From contig JAJDEU010000051.1 of assembly GCA_029259635.1 (NCBI GenBank), positions 62,001 to 126,000 on the forward strand: DNA of 64,000 nucleotides. The letters are read 5' to 3'. The notes beneath the pieces are model-generated. The model searched no databases. It was not told the origin of the DNA and worked only from the letters and a program-made list of their open reading frames with translations. The translations under genes and the position numbers were made by a program. The DNA is from Planctomycetota bacterium (lineage in GTDB: Bacteria; Planctomycetota; UBA1135; GCA-002686595). Position 1 is the first letter of the stretch. Each line of letters begins with the position of its first letter. Below are positions 42,913-53,413 of the stretch, one piece after another.

Positions 42913-43739
42913 GGCAAGAGCTCCAGGGCTGGCGTGTTTTGAGGAATTAGCCCTCGCGCTTGCGCGAGTTCGCTGAGAGTTTGAAGCGCGACCCGCGCTT
43001 CGGAGCCGAGCGCGCGCGTGTGGTCGTTGACGTAGAGCTCGACGTGCGACCAGAGCACTTCATCGGAGAGCTCTTGCGCGTGAGCGCGCATGCTCGCGAG
43101 CGCGCTGTCCCGATGGGCACGAGCCCAATCGATCGATGTGCCGATCGCCGCCGCTACCCGACCCGCGGTCTCGGTTCCGAGCGAGCGTCGTGCGCAAATC
43201 CCGCCCAGCGGCAAGAGCGCTCCGGTCTCGCTCTCCCAGCGCTCGCCGAGATCTTCGATTCGCACGAGGCCGTGCTCCTCCCAGGTAAAGCGCCCCTCGT
43301 GAATGCAGACACCGAGGTCCGCTGTGCCTTCGATCAGTCGCGGCATGATCTCCGAGAAGACGCATTGCTCGGGTTGGGCCTCGCCTCCGTGAAACAGCGC
43401 GTAGAGCAGCGAGGCCGTGGTCCAGCGCCCGGGGCAGAGCACGCGCGGGGACTTGCGATTGGCGCCTTGTGCGGAAAGGAGTAGCGGACCCACTCCGCTG
43501 CCGAGTGCCGAACCCGCCGGTAGAACCCAGAGGTCCGCCGCGCTGTGCAAAGCCGCGTGAAAGCTCAGCTTCGCGACATCGAACTCCCCAGCCATCCAGC
43601 GCCGATTGAGCTCTTCGACATCCGTCAGCTCAAAGCGCAGCGAGACTCCGTCGATTGAGATCTCGTCCTCGAGCAGAGCGTGAAACGAAAAGGTGTCGTT
43701 GGGACAAGTCGAGATTCCGACGTGGAGACTCTCCGTCAC
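42909..43739 (-). CDS. mqnD: 1,4-dihydroxy-6-naphthoate synthase (futalosine menaquinone pathway)
   Basis: 276 residues from the GTG at 43739 (VTESLHVGISTCPNDTFSFH), overlapping the mqnB stop by four bases. The periplasmic-binding-protein-like fold shows the MqnD hallmarks SPNDT-like CPNDTFSF, LSFHAAL and GSGVGPLLLS. It cleaves cyclic dehypoxanthine futalosine to the naphthoate precursor. The frame runs further upstream inside mqnB, which I rejected. The neighbouring futalosine hydrolase supports the assignment; other pathway genes (mqnA, mqnC) are not here. Confidence 0.9.
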   Translation of the reverse strand: MTESLHVGISTCPNDTFSFHALLEDEISIDGVSLRFELTDVEELNRRWMAGEFDVAKLSFHAALHSAADLWVLPAGSALGSGVGPLLLSAQGANRKSPRVLCPGRWTTASLLYALFHGGEAQPEQCVFSEIMPRLIEGTADLGVCIHEGRFTWEEHGLVRIEDLGERWESETGALLPLGGICARRSLGTETAGRVAAAIGTSIDWARAHRDSALASMRAHAQELSDEVLWSHVELYVNDHTRALGSEARVALQTLSELAQARGLIPQNTPALELLP

Positions 43740-44428
43740 GAGAGCTGCTCCAAAAAGGCGAGCGTCTTTTCTCGTGCGGCGAACAGCGCGCTCGGAATTC
43801 GCCAGTTCTTGGAGTCGCGATCGCCGACCACGTTGGAGAAGCCGCGAACGATGGTGAGCGGCACTCGAGCGAGAGCGCAGGCCATGGCGACGGCGAAGCC
43901 CTCCATGTCTTCCGCCACGGCATCCGGAAAGCGCGTGAGCCGCATCGCCGCTTCCTCCGCCGAAATCGAGGCTGCGCAAGTGGTGAGCAGCAACGGACCG
44001 ACTTCGGTATCGCTCGCGGAGGAGACCAAAGGCAGCTGAGCTTCGATCGGGTTCGTCTGCGTGTCCTTCGATCCCGGCCACTGCGGAAACCCGAGCGCTG
44101 GCGGCAGGATGTGGTCTGCGCCTTGCCCCGCGCCCACTCCGTCGATCGCGACCTCTCCAAAGACGGCCGCCGTTCCGACGGGATAGTTTTGCTCGTCAAA
44201 GCTGCCGGCGATCCCGCACAGGATGACTCGCGCGGGTTTCAACTTCTCGATCAGCTGAGCACTGCGCGCCGCGGCAGCGACGGGGCCGAAGCCGCAGATG
44301 TGTTGGAGCGCGTAGCCTTCCGGCAGTCCGCCGCGATCCACAAAGCGCCGGTGCTCGAGGTCCGTGGGAAACAACACCAGGGATGGCGAGCCAGTCGGTG
44401 CGGCGGAGGGGGAGGTCGAGGAGGGCAT
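43736..44428 (-). CDS. mqnB: Futalosine hydrolase
   Basis: About 230 residues from the ATG at 44428; a TTG six codons earlier is an alternative. It is a nucleoside phosphorylase-type protein: ICGFGPVAAAARSAQLI, VILCGIAGSFDEQNYPVGTA and the substrate-binding EDMEGFAVAMACALARVPL. MqnB removes hypoxanthine from futalosine in menaquinone synthesis. Gene order mqnB-mqnD with a four-base overlap is the main contextual proof. The N-terminal Ser/Pro stretch is not conserved. Confidence 0.88.
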   Translation of the reverse strand: MPSSTSPSAAPTGSPSLVLFPTDLEHRRFVDRGGLPEGYALQHICGFGPVAAAARSAQLIEKLKPARVILCGIAGSFDEQNYPVGTAAVFGEVAIDGVGAGQGADHILPPALGFPQWPGSKDTQTNPIEAQLPLVSSASDTEVGPLLLTTCAASISAEEAAMRLTRFPDAVAEDMEGFAVAMACALARVPLTIVRGFSNVVGDRDSKNWRIPSALFAAREKTLAFLEQLS

Positions 44429-44558
44429 GGGAGACGGCGGGACCAAAGAGAGTGGGAGCGACGGCCAAGGTAGCGTCTGGACTTCGCCTTGGGCAGGGCG
44501 GAGAGATTGCCGAACAAATCAGCCCGGGTGCCTGTGCCGCGCTTGTTGACGCGTTAAC

Positions 44559-46288
<1,730 letters not shown>

Positions 46289-46292
<4 letters not shown>

Positions 46293-47302
46293 CGGAAGAC
46301 GCTCTGACGGAAGACAACAGGGTCCGAGTCACTCTCCTCGCTGGCTTCCTCGGGAGCGGCAAGACCACGCTGCTCAATCGCATTCTCTCCGAGCCTCACG
46401 GCGCGCGCTATGCCGTGATCGTCAACGAGTTCGGAGAGGTCGGCATCGACGGCTCTCTCGTCGTCGGCTCCGACGAAGAAGTCGTCGAACTGAACAACGG
46501 TTGCCTGTGCTGCACCGTTCGCGGGGATCTCGCGGAGACAATCGTCAACCTGCTCGCGCGCCGGGAACGCAAGCTCTTCGGAAAGCTCCAGTTCGATCAG
46601 ATCGTCATCGAGGCCTCGGGGCTGGCGTCGCCTGGACCGATCGCGCAGACCCTGGAGATTGTCCCCGAGCTTGCCGAGCGCGTCGTGCTGGGCGGTATCC
46701 TGACGCTCGCGCGCGCAAGCACGATTGAATCGGAGCTGAAGGAGTTTCCCGAAGCGGAAGAGCAAGTCGGCTATGCCGACCACCTGATTCTCAACGCTTG
46801 TGATTTGGTGAATGAGACCGATCTGGAGCGGATCGAAGCTCGCTTGCGCGAACGCAATGGGCTCGCGCAGCTTCATCGCGCCGTGCGCGCCGAGCTCCCC
46901 CTCGCCGCGCTGTTGGGCGGATCCCTCCGCGATGCCGCTCGCTGGAATGACCTCGTCGGCGTCGCCGCGGAACACGCGCCGTCCGCACACGCGGCTCACG
47001 ACCAGAGCGTCGGAACGGTCGCCCTCCGCACCCGGGGCATGATCGACCTTCATCGCCTGAAAATGTGGCTGCAGTTTTTGGCGAAAGATCGCAGCCACGA
47101 GATCTTACGGCTAAAGGGACTCTTCTCCTGCGAGGGCTTCGAGCGCGCGGTTGTCGTTCAAGGGGTGTACCAGTGGTTGGAGCTCGGGCCCGGTGAGCAG
47201 GAACCTCCCGAAGAATCGGTGCTCGTCCTGATCGGCCGCAATCTGAACATGGAACAGATCGAGCGCGGCTGGCAGACGATTCGCGGCGAGGCCTTGTCGT
47301 GA
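46289..47302 (+). CDS. CobW/COG0523-family GTPase (metallochaperone-like)
   Basis: 337 residues, GTG start overlapping recQ (GTGA). Walker A reads [18 protein letters not shown] and the family metal-binding motif is CLCC ([13 protein letters not shown]). The G4 motif is unusual: LNACDLV instead of NKxD, so nucleotide specificity is worth checking. The C-terminal CobW domain ([20 protein letters not shown]) is complete. Such proteins insert or guard zinc, cobalt or iron in client enzymes; the client cannot be told from the context. Confidence 0.88.
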
Positions 47303-47345
47303 ACGGAGGCTGGTTGCCGGGCTGCCCGGGCCGTATGTTCGTGCC

Positions 47346-48122
47346 ATGGCTCCGGTTCTCTCCCTGCTCGCGATCCTGACTTTTGCCATCATCGTGACGC
47401 GAGTCGCGGAGGTCATGCTGGTCCTCACGGGGCTCTCGCGCGAGACGGCGCGCTTTCAGGCTCGCTCGGCTTTCACCGGTGTCGGTTTCACGACCGCCGA
47501 GTCGGAAAACGTGACCAACCATCCCGTTCGTCGCCACATCGTGATGAGCCTCATGTTCATCGGTAACGTCGGGTTCATTTCGGTGATCTCCACTTCGATT
47601 CTGACCGTGACGGGGCTTCGCCTCCACGACCCCACGATTGTGGTCGCTTCGCTTGTCGGAGGGCTTGTCTTGCTGATCCTCGTATCGCGCAGCTCTTGGA
47701 TCGACAGACGCCTCTCCGCCTGGATTACGCGTCTCCTGAAACGATTCACTACTCTCGATGTACGCGACTACGTGAGCCTGCTTCAGCTGGGTGGCGAGTA
47801 TCGCGTGACCGACTTGGCGGTCGAAGAAGGTGATTGGCTCGCCGGTCGACCTCTCGAGCAGCTGAGGCTTCGCGACGAAGGCGTCATGGTGCTCGGTATC
47901 AATCGTCTTGACGGTAGCTTCGTGGGAGCACCTCGAGGCAGCTCCATGATCATGGTGGGGGACAGCATCATTCTGTACGGCAAGCTCGGCATGCTGGAGC
48001 GCCTCGATGCTCGCGGTCGCGGCTACGCGGGAGAAGTGGAACACCAGGAAGCTGTCGAGTCGCAGAAGATCGAACTCGAGCAACAGGACCTTCTCGAGTC
48101 CGGGCGAAGCGACACGCAATGA
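47346..48122 (+). CDS. Membrane protein with TrkA-C (RCK_C) domain
   Basis: 258 residues. Three or four membrane segments precede residue 120 (APVLSLLAILTFAIIVTRVA, IVMSLMFIGNVGFISVIS, IVVASLVGGLVLLILVS). FQARSAFTGVGFTTAESENV sits between the first spans and recalls a potassium-channel selectivity loop (TGVGFTTAE). The C-terminal part is a RCK_C domain (YRVTDLAVEEGDWLAGRPLE). It could be a single-subunit Ktr/Trk-like or regulator protein. The stop overlaps the next gene (ATGA). Acidic coiled tail at the end. Confidence 0.7.
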   Translation: MAPVLSLLAILTFAIIVTRVAEVMLVLTGLSRETARFQARSAFTGVGFTTAESENVTNHPVRRHIVMSLMFIGNVGFISVISTSILTVTGLRLHDPTIVVASLVGGLVLLILVSRSSWIDRRLSAWITRLLKRFTTLDVRDYVSLLQLGGEYRVTDLAVEEGDWLAGRPLEQLRLRDEGVMVLGINRLDGSFVGAPRGSSMIMVGDSIILYGKLGMLERLDARGRGYAGEVEHQEAVESQKIELEQQDLLESGRSDTQ

Positions 48123-49078
48123 GGGCTGGATGGAGAGAGCTCCTCGGCGGTTTTTGGTGCGTACTGATTCTGGTGGCTGCGAGTTGCCGAGCTCCTCACG
48201 CGGTGCCGAGCTCGCCTTCCGCCGTTGTCTATATCACCGACTTCGGCTTGCGAGATGGCGCGGTCTCCGCGATGAAGGGGGTCGCTTGCGGCGTGGACGC
48301 CCGCCTTGTGCTCGAAGATCTCACTCACGAGATCGAACCCTTTAACGTCTGGGAGGCCGCTTACCGACTTCGCCAGACCGCTTCGTACTGGCCCGCCACG
48401 ACGGTGTTCGTGTGCGTCATCGATCCGGGCGTCGGGACGGCGCGGCGGTCGGTGGTTGCGCGGCTGGAGAGTGGGCAGCTCTTTGTCACTCCGGACAACG
48501 GCACGCTGACTCTCGTGACGGAAGACGACCCGGTTGTCGAGTTGCGCGAGATCAGCGCCGCGCATCGCGTGCCCGGCTCCGAGCGCTCAGCGACTTTTCA
48601 CGGACGCGACATCTATTCGCTCACGGGCGCTCTCTTGGCGAGCGGCCGATTGGCTTACCGCGAAGTTGGACCCTCGCTTGATCCAAAGAGTTTGGTGCGG
48701 CTCGATTATCCGCGGTCGAGCTTCACGATCGGGAACGGCGAGCATCCGGGCTTCGTCGCTCGCGGAATGATTCCCGTACTCGACTCCAATTTCGGCAACA
48801 TCTGGACGAATCTGCCCGCGACCGGACCCTTCCGGAGTTTGGAGGTCGGCACCGCGCTCTCCGTTCGAATCGCGCACGGCGATCGAGAGATCTTTTTCGG
48901 GAGTTTGCCCTGGTCGAGATCCTTTGGCGACGTGCCGCTGGGCGAGCCCTTGGTCTACACCAATAGCCTCGGAAATGTCGCGTTGGCTCTTCACCGAGAT
49001 AGCTTCGCCGAGCGTTTTGGAATCTCAGCGGGCTTGGACTGGACGGTTACCGTCGAGCTGAGCTCCTCGATTCGGTGA
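48119..49078 (+). CDS. SAM hydroxide adenosyltransferase (DUF62) with lipoprotein signal
   Basis: 319 residues. The DUF62/fluorinase-type fold is clear: VVYITDFGLRDGAVSAMKGV, VCVIDPGVGTARRS, VTPDNGTLTLV, and the conserved HGRDIYSLTGALLASG. GNIWTNLPATGPF lies in the C-terminal barrel. The family hydrolyses S-adenosylmethionine to adenosine and methionine. The N-terminus LLGGFWCVLILVAASC ends in a lipobox (Cys 23), so the protein is predicted to be an exported lipoprotein, which is unexpected for a SAM-using enzyme. It overlaps the membrane-protein gene before it by four bases. Catalytic details cannot be fully verified by eye. Confidence 0.8.
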   Translation: MRAGWRELLGGFWCVLILVAASCRAPHAVPSSPSAVVYITDFGLRDGAVSAMKGVACGVDARLVLEDLTHEIEPFNVWEAAYRLRQTASYWPATTVFVCVIDPGVGTARRSVVARLESGQLFVTPDNGTLTLVTEDDPVVELREISAAHRVPGSERSATFHGRDIYSLTGALLASGRLAYREVGPSLDPKSLVRLDYPRSSFTIGNGEHPGFVARGMIPVLDSNFGNIWTNLPATGPFRSLEVGTALSVRIAHGDREIFFGSLPWSRSFGDVPLGEPLVYTNSLGNVALALHRDSFAERFGISAGLDWTVTVELSSSIR

Positions 49079-49094
49079 CGATCGTCCTCGCGTT

Positions 49095-52000
49095 CTACGG
49101 CAAGAAGGTGAGCTGCACCGGGTTGCTGGTGTACTGAACTTCGCCGAGGACGGACGATCCGACGAAAGCGAGGTTGAGGGTCAAGCCGATCAGCGACGGG
49201 TCGCTTCCCTTGGGCATGACGAAGCTCGCCTCCGCTCGGCCCTCGGCGTTGAAGGTGCTTCGGAAGTTGTCGAAGTACGGCGACTTCGCGGTCTGGAGCA
49301 GGAAGAGCAAGAGCTCGTCAAGATTGAGCGGGACGATGACGCCACTTCCGAAATCCGTTCCCGGCCAGATGCCGGAACTGCTCGCGAGGATCCAATAGAA
49401 GTCGCCCGCTTTCTCCGCTCCGACATTGAGCCGATAGTACGCGCTTCCTCCCTCCGAGATGGAGAGCGCAGACTCCTCGGCGATCATGGTCGGCGTCTCC
49501 TCGTAGAGCATGCTGGTCGCCGTCCGCGAGAGCCCTAAGGAGTCCGACACGGTCAAGGTTACTTCCCAAAAGAAGGTGCTGTTGACGGAACCGTGGGGCG
49601 TGAGAACGAACGACGAAGAGCACTCGTTGATGAGCGGCTCGGGGTGCGTGTGATTGTTGTGGTGCAGGCTGATTGCCCAGCTGCAGGTCAACTCGTTGGG
49701 ATCGGACTCCGCGTCGAAAGAAGTGGAGAGGAGCGTCAGGTCTTGTGAGCTCAGCGGATCGAAGGTGCCGCCATTGATGGGGCTGATGATCGTTACTTCT
49801 GGCGGAGTGTTATCGGTCCAGACCGAAACGGAGGTTTGGCTCGATTGGTTGACCGAGTCCTCAACGGTCAGAGTGACGTCATGCCGTGCCGGAGAGCTGC
49901 CACCGGGATCGTCGATGACGCGCAACTCTGCGATCGAGACAAAGTGTTCGGTTCCGCCGCCTTGACCGATGAGGCGTATGGCGTCGCCTTCGATGGCTTC
50001 GAACAAGAGCTCATAGGTCTCCCAGTAGAGACCATTGTTGGCGGCATAAGGGGGCGAGATATTGAGTCCATTGACTTCCGTCCAGACTCCATTGACCCGT
50101 GCTTCGACGGTCAAGCTATCGAACCAACCTCCCAGCGGCGCGAACTCTCGTCCCTCTTGGAACACGAGCTTGTGAAACTTGTGCTTCTCGGCGTACTCGT
50201 AGCCGACCCAATCCGTAGGGTCGGAGTTCGCTGGATCGTCGTAGAAGGTGAGGTAGTTCTGGCCCATCTTTCCCGTACTGGGATTGGCATAGAAGCCGTC
50301 GCTTATCACGCTCGGAGTTAGGCCGGCGGCGACAGGCAGCTGCGGCGGGTCGAGCGCGAGCACCTCGGCGATGATTGTCCCGCCCGGAGTGACGTCGCGA
50401 GACGGGAAGATATGAACGGGGGAAGGTCGACGGCTGATGGGGGTGCCGTCTCCAAAGTCCCAGCTGTAGCTGAGCGGCAAGCCTTCCGGGTCGTCGGATC
50501 CGCTCGGGTTGAACGTGACGCGGCTCGGGCTCGGGTTGAATCTAGGGGCGCCCGCAGCGCCGGCCGTCGGCGACAGATTGCCCGATTGATAAACGAGCTG
50601 AGAGATCTCGCCCGAGATCTGGATGTAGTAGAGGTCGCCACCGACCGGGTTGATCGCCAGCGAAACGAGCTTGTCGACTTCATCGCCAAAGTCGAGAACC
50701 TCCGTCGGGTCGCCAGTGGCGTCCAGCTTGACTCGCTTGATCCAGTCCGAAGTGTGGTCGGCGATAAAGAGGCTGTCTTCGTACTGAGCGGGATAGTTAC
50801 CACTCGAATACCAAACCCCACCGATCACACAAGAGCCGGTGAACTGCGACCCGGCGACCGGGCTTCCCGCCGCGCCAATCGGCTCGACCGTGGCGAGCCC
50901 GAACGAATCGAAGGATTTCGCACGTGAGATCGTGCTGTGGCCCCAGTCGATCGCCGGGCGCGTGTGCATGAAGGGAAATCGATTGGCCTGAATCTCGCGT
51001 TCTGGATTGCAGGGGTTCGGAAAGCTGAGCGCGCCCGTGGTCTCCTGTTTAAGGAGATCTTTGAACAAGAAGTACTTCGACGTACACACGGTTCCGCTCT
51101 CGAGGGAAGGCCCGAAGAGGGGATTCGGCGCCATGGGATTCTCGACCTCCAAATCGAAAAAGTCGGGGAGCGTCTGCATGCCTTCGTAGAGCGGCCAGCC
51201 GAAGTTCTCTCCCCCGCGCTTGGAGATATTGAGCTCTTCCCAATACCCGAGGCCCACATCTCCAATGAGGAGGCGACCTGGATGGTCGGGGCCTGTCGAT
51301 GAATTGGGCTCGACCGAAAAACGAAAGGGGTTTCGAAAACCGAGAGCCCAAACTCGCGAGCGAGCAGCGCGCGGCGAGGAAGCTTCGAAGAACGGATTTC
51401 CGGGCAGCCCGTTTCCCGTCACCGGGTCGAGCCGCAAAAGCTTGCCGTTCAGCGTGTCGACCATCTGCGCCCGAAAGGCTCCGACGTCCACGGATGCCGT
51501 GATGATGCCTTCGAGAATGGCCTGCGCGCTAGCGGCTGTCTTGCCCGTGTCGATGATGCCCGCACTCCCGTCGCCGCAGGATGCGAGCAGGGATCCGTCC
51601 GCGCCGAAACGAAGCGCGCCTGTCTCGTGAGCTCCGACAATGGGGAAACCCGTCGAGATCGTTTCGCCGAGCAGAACCGTACGGCTACCCGCCAAGACCG
51701 TCTCGCGATTGGTCGCCGGATCCAGGCTGTAGCGCGTAATGCGACCGATGGTCGGACCGGTCAGATCGCTGGCCAGCGGATCGTACTTCGAGGTGCCGAA
51801 GTTGTTGAGGTGATGCTTGTCGACCTCGTACAGCAAGTAGATGTTGCCGTTCGCCTGGAAGGCGGGATCGACGGCGATGCTCTTCAGGCCTCGGCTAGAA
51901 ATGTTCGCGACCTCGTCGGAGAGGTCGAGCAGGGGCGCTGCACCCTTGGCTCCGCCGTCGACCATCCAGACGAGACCCGCTTTTTCGACGACGAGCAGGC

Positions 52001-52169
52001 GTCCGTCGGGAAGGAAGGCGAGGTCGAGCGGTTGATTCCAGCCGCCCGCGACGGGGAAGTCTTGGAAACCGGGTGGCAACTCTTCGTCGCCGTGCGCGTT
52101 GACTAGCGAGGCGGTGAGCAGGAGCGTGCCGAGAGCGGCGAGAATGTGGCGAGTCGTCGTGATTCGCAT
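49095..52169 (-). CDS. PQQ-type soluble glucose/sorbosone dehydrogenase with PKD and beta-sandwich domains
   Basis: 1024 residues, secreted (ILAALGTLLLTASLVNAHG). The N-terminal ~500 residues form a beta-propeller of the glucose/sorbosone dehydrogenase family (DLAFLPDGRLLVVEKAGLVW, GLKSIAVDPAFQANGNIYLL, VWALGFRNPFRFSVEP, GENFGWPLYEG). A PKD domain follows (SYSWDFGDGTPISRRP). Then comes a discoidin-like carbohydrate module (FHKLVFQEGREFAPLGG), a second Ig-like repeat and a C-terminal domain. It should oxidise sugars or related alcohols outside the cell; PQQ genes are not in the window. The start ATG at 52169 has no strong Shine-Dalgarno. Confidence 0.8.
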   Translation of the reverse strand: MRITTTRHILAALGTLLLTASLVNAHGDEELPPGFQDFPVAGGWNQPLDLAFLPDGRLLVVEKAGLVWMVDGGAKGAAPLLDLSDEVANISSRGLKSIAVDPAFQANGNIYLLYEVDKHHLNNFGTSKYDPLASDLTGPTIGRITRYSLDPATNRETVLAGSRTVLLGETISTGFPIVGAHETGALRFGADGSLLASCGDGSAGIIDTGKTAASAQAILEGIITASVDVGAFRAQMVDTLNGKLLRLDPVTGNGLPGNPFFEASSPRAARSRVWALGFRNPFRFSVEPNSSTGPDHPGRLLIGDVGLGYWEELNISKRGGENFGWPLYEGMQTLPDFFDLEVENPMAPNPLFGPSLESGTVCTSKYFLFKDLLKQETTGALSFPNPCNPEREIQANRFPFMHTRPAIDWGHSTISRAKSFDSFGLATVEPIGAAGSPVAGSQFTGSCVIGGVWYSSGNYPAQYEDSLFIADHTSDWIKRVKLDATGDPTEVLDFGDEVDKLVSLAINPVGGDLYYIQISGEISQLVYQSGNLSPTAGAAGAPRFNPSPSRVTFNPSGSDDPEGLPLSYSWDFGDGTPISRRPSPVHIFPSRDVTPGGTIIAEVLALDPPQLPVAAGLTPSVISDGFYANPSTGKMGQNYLTFYDDPANSDPTDWVGYEYAEKHKFHKLVFQEGREFAPLGGWFDSLTVEARVNGVWTEVNGLNISPPYAANNGLYWETYELLFEAIEGDAIRLIGQGGGTEHFVSIAELRVIDDPGGSSPARHDVTLTVEDSVNQSSQTSVSVWTDNTPPEVTIISPINGGTFDPLSSQDLTLLSTSFDAESDPNELTCSWAISLHHNNHTHPEPLINECSSSFVLTPHGSVNSTFFWEVTLTVSDSLGLSRTATSMLYEETPTMIAEESALSISEGGSAYYRLNVGAEKAGDFYWILASSSGIWPGTDFGSGVIVPLNLDELLLFLLQTAKSPYFDNFRSTFNAEGRAEASFVMPKGSDPSLIGLTLNLAFVGSSVLGEVQYTSNPVQLTFLP

Positions 52170-52393
52170 GGGGAGAGGGCTGTGGGAGGGCGCAGAGAGT
52201 GCTTACTCACTTCAGGATAGCCTTCCTGGCCATCAGCGGGGGGCGAGGGTGCGCAAAGCCTCGCCGACAGAGCTTGGACGTCGATGGGGCGGAGCGAGTT
52301 CGCAGGAAACGGGCTTGTTCCCGAGATCGGGCGCGGGCGGAAGCGCTCACTCGGGTTTCAGCGCGGAGCGCGCTCCGTCCTCGCCGAGGAGCG

Positions 52394-53413
52394 CTAGACG
52401 GCGTGGACCGGACCCGCGCCCGCTGCAGCGGCGAGGATCGTGCGTTTCAAGTAGACCGGCACCATCGCGTGACGGTACTCATGGTCACCGGGCACGTTGG
52501 GCATGGGACGGCACTGCTTGTGGCCAAGACTCGCCGCCGCCTGGACACCCTTTTCAAACTCGGGGCTTCCGAGAGTTGTGCCGACCAGCGACTCTCCGAA
52601 CTTGCGGATGCGTGTCGGACGCGCTTGAAGAGCGACGGAGACGGCCTCCGCATCGACGACGACATCGTTCGCGTCGATGTCGATACGAACCGCAACTCCG
52701 AAGAGGGGGAAGTCGATCGAGCCTCGGTCGCGCAGCTTGCCGTAGGCGCCGAGATGCTTGACCTCGCGCTGGGGCAGTCGGATTTCGGTCAAGAGATCGC
52801 TCGGCGGGACCTTCTTGTTAAAAATTCCATCCGACTTCCAGAGGTCATCGAGCAGCAGCTCGCGCTGTCCGTCCGCGTTCGCGAAAGTGAGTTTCGCGTC
52901 CAGGCTCATGAGGGCCGGAGCGGTGTCGTTACTCGCGGCCGCGACGCACTTCGAGCCGCCCTCGATCACGTGGCAGGCGCTGCCGTCTTTCTTCAGGCAA
53001 AAGCCCAGCGATTTGCGCCAGAAGTAAGTCTGGTTGTACCACTGACAGCGCGTGTCGAGCATGACGTTGCCGCCGAGTGTTCCCATGCGCCGGAGCTGAG
53101 GTCCGGCCACAAGTCCGGCGGCTTGCGCGAGGGCTGGAGCGCGTTCGGCGACGAGCGGGTGATTCGCGACCTGATCGAGCGGAGTCATGGCGCCGATCAC
53201 GAGGGCGCCTGCTTCTTCGCGAATTCCGAACAGCGCGGAGACGCCGGCCAAGGAGACGAGCTTCTTCGGAGTGAAGAGCTCGTGCTTCATGTTCGGCATG
53301 AGATCGGTTCCGCCGGCGATGATCATGACATCGCCGGTCTTCTCCGAGAGTAGCGCGACAGTTTCGTCGACGGTCGTGGGCTTCTCGACCTCGAACTTGG
53401 GCAGGCGCAGCAT
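52394..53413 (-). CDS. FAD subunit of a 4-hydroxybenzoyl-CoA reductase-type molybdenum hydroxylase
   Basis: 339 residues. The FAD site is IIAGGTDLMPNMKH (31-44) and GTLGGNVMLDTRC (111-123). A loop carries four cysteines at 123, 139, 147 and 156 (CQWYNQTYFW, FCLKKDGSAC, CV). The spacing of 16, 8 and 9 equals that known for the beta subunit of 4-hydroxybenzoyl-CoA reductase, which holds an extra 4Fe-4S cluster not found in ordinary xanthine dehydrogenases. The ATG shares one base with the Mo-subunit stop (TGATG). The substrate is not proven; benzoyl-type or other aromatic CoA esters are candidates. Confidence 0.85.
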   Translation of the reverse strand: MLRLPKFEVEKPTTVDETVALLSEKTGDVMIIAGGTDLMPNMKHELFTPKKLVSLAGVSALFGIREEAGALVIGAMTPLDQVANHPLVAERAPALAQAAGLVAGPQLRRMGTLGGNVMLDTRCQWYNQTYFWRKSLGFCLKKDGSACHVIEGGSKCVAAASNDTAPALMSLDAKLTFANADGQRELLLDDLWKSDGIFNKKVPPSDLLTEIRLPQREVKHLGAYGKLRDRGSIDFPLFGVAVRIDIDANDVVVDAEAVSVALQARPTRIRKFGESLVGTTLGSPEFEKGVQAAASLGHKQCRPMPNVPGDHEYRHAMVPVYLKRTILAAAAGAGPVHAV

